DNA from: an uncultured Collinsella sp.
Lineage (GTDB): Bacteria > Actinomycetota > Coriobacteriia > Coriobacteriales > Coriobacteriaceae
Direction: 5' to 3'
Length of the DNA: 6,310 nucleotides
Assembly (NCBI GenBank): GCA_934630385.1
Contig: CAKTWE010000095.1
Location: 1-6,310, forward strand
Shown here: positions 5,445-6,310 of the stretch, in pieces
Position numbering within the stretch: the stretch's first letter is position 1
Layout: each line of letters opens with the position of its first letter
Position numbers and translations under genes: made by a program
Notes under the pieces: model-generated
What the model was told of the DNA's origin: nothing
Seen by the model: the letters and a program-made list of their open reading frames with translations, nothing else
Databases searched by the model: none

Positions 5445-6310
5445 TTATGCGTCCTTCATCTTGACGTCGAGGGCGTCGCGCAGACCGTCACCCAGCAGGG
5501 TAAAGGCGAGCACCGTCGAGAGAATTGCCAGACCGGGCATGATCATCATCCAGGGAGCAGTCAGGAGATACTGCTGACCGTCCTGAATCATGGAGCCCCA
5601 CGAAGGCGTAGGCGGAATAACGCCCATGCCGAGGAAGGACAGAGCGGACTCGGTCAAAATGGCGCCACCGATGTTCATGGTCGCGTAGACCACAATGGAG
5701 GCGACGGAGTTCGGGAAGATGTGACGCACGACGATACGAGCATCGGATGCACCCATCGCGCGCGCAGCGTCAACATAGTCGTTTTCCTTGACCGTCAGGA
5801 TCGCGGATCGGAAGACGCGCGCAATCGAAGGCCAGCCGAGAATACCGATGGCGATAAAGACGTTCTGAAGACCACGGCCGATAACGGCGATCATGGCGAC
5901 AACGAACAACACGTACGGGAACGCCAGGAAGATATCCGCACAACGCATGATGATCGTATCCCAGATGCCGCCATAGAAGCCGGCCAGGGCTCCCATGACC
6001 AGACCGATCACCGTGGAGATCGCGGTGGCCATAATGCCAACGGACAGCGAAACGCGTGCACCGTAGATAACGCGGACGAGAATGTCACGACCAAGGGCGT
6101 CGGTGCCAAACGGGTGCTCTGCACACGGAGCCAGCAGCGACGTCTCGGCCATGGTGGTCGAGTCGGAAGCCGTCGGCGAACCGAGCCAGGGCTTAGCCCA
6201 CAAATCGGCGGTCAGGGCAACCAAAACGACGATGATGATCCAGCAGACACCGATAACGGCGAGCTTGTTCTTACGAAGACGCTTAAAAGCGTCGCCCCAC
6301 AGCGTGCGGG
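5445..6310 (-). CDS. oppC: Oligopeptide/dipeptide ABC transporter permease OppC (5' end beyond window)
   Basis: An integral membrane permease with 287 residues visible; the frame is open to the right edge. The visible N-terminus reads RTLWGDAFKRLRKNKLAVIG, the typical OppC cytoplasmic lead-in, followed by the first membrane helix (about visible residues 17-40). An external loop ends in the family motif HPFGTDALGRDILVR (about 65-79). Several hydrophobic helices follow, then the EAA-type coupling loop DAARAMGASDARIVVRHIFPN (about 180-200) that contacts the ATPases, and the closing SFLGMGVIPPTPSWG region. A TTG at 6224 falls inside the first membrane helix and is not the real start; only the first few residues, perhaps 10-25, should be missing. 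It forms the membrane channel together with OppB, expected just upstream outside the window. It stops at TAA 5447-5445, 2 nt before oppD. Confidence 0.94.
   Translation of the reverse strand, partial: RTLWGDAFKRLRKNKLAVIGVCWIIIVVLVALTADLWAKPWLGSPTASDSTTMAETSLLAPCAEHPFGTDALGRDILVRVIYGARVSLSVGIMATAISTVIGLVMGALAGFYGGIWDTIIMRCADIFLAFPYVLFVVAMIAVIGRGLQNVFIAIGILGWPSIARVFRSAILTVKENDYVDAARAMGASDARIVVRHIFPNSVASIVVYATMNIGGAILTESALSFLGMGVIPPTPSWGSMIQDGQQYLLTAPWMMIMPGLAILSTVLAFTLLGDGLRDALDVKMKDA

Noticed and set aside
3334..5577. A 747-codon open frame on the plus strand opposite oppF and oppD
   Set aside because: It is the mirror of two genuine ABC ATPase genes in high-GC DNA. Its translation is arginine- and leucine-rich low-complexity sequence with no recognisable domain, and it has no supporting ribosome site.
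6222..6224. TTG at 6224 as the oppC start
   Set aside because: The frame stays open to the window edge and upstream codons encode the typical OppC lead-in and first membrane helix, so the true start is outside the window.

Overview
The window looks like a high-GC Gram-positive gut actinomycete of the class Coriobacteriia. Collinsella or a close relative is my best guess, inferred from base composition, gene content and protein style; no marker gene confirms it. All recognised genes lie on the minus strand, so the window is best read from right to left.

Right part (3322-6310): the distal half of an oligopeptide/dipeptide ABC importer operon in the order oppC (5' end beyond the window), oppD, oppF. 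The junctions are tight (2 nt between oppC and oppD, 0 nt between oppD and oppF), so the genes are almost certainly co-transcribed and translationally coupled. OppC is one of the two membrane permeases; OppD and OppF are the two ATPases that power import. The substrate-binding protein and OppB should lie further right, outside the window.

Middle (about 2780-3321): about 540 bp without a protein gene, dominated by secondary structure. It contains two very long hairpins (2872-2996 and 3176-3307), a probable minus-strand terminator for the opp operon (3087-3112), a further GC-rich hairpin (3058-3076), and the promoter and A/T-rich upstream element of a tRNA gene. The two long hairpins have unrelated helix sequences but the same plan: a perfect 29-bp outer helix, an identical internal loop (ATTCCGCA opposite GAGGAC), a second helix, and a terminal C-GAA-G triloop. 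They lie in opposite orientation, and each is nested in a looser outer inverted repeat that takes in neighbouring functional sequence (the tRNA -35 region and the 3' end of oppF respectively). This is the most unusual thing here and looks like a family of structured elements that I do not recognise.

Left part (1-2778): tRNA-Leu(GAG) with encoded CCA and its own terminator, then a large PAS-GAF-SpoIIE (PP2C-type) phosphatase, then the start of a STAS-domain anti-sigma-factor antagonist cut by the window edge. The phosphatase and STAS protein are expected to form a partner-switching module, in which the sensor phosphatase dephosphorylates the STAS protein and so frees a sigma factor from its anti-sigma kinase. 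The kinase is not in view and may lie to the left.
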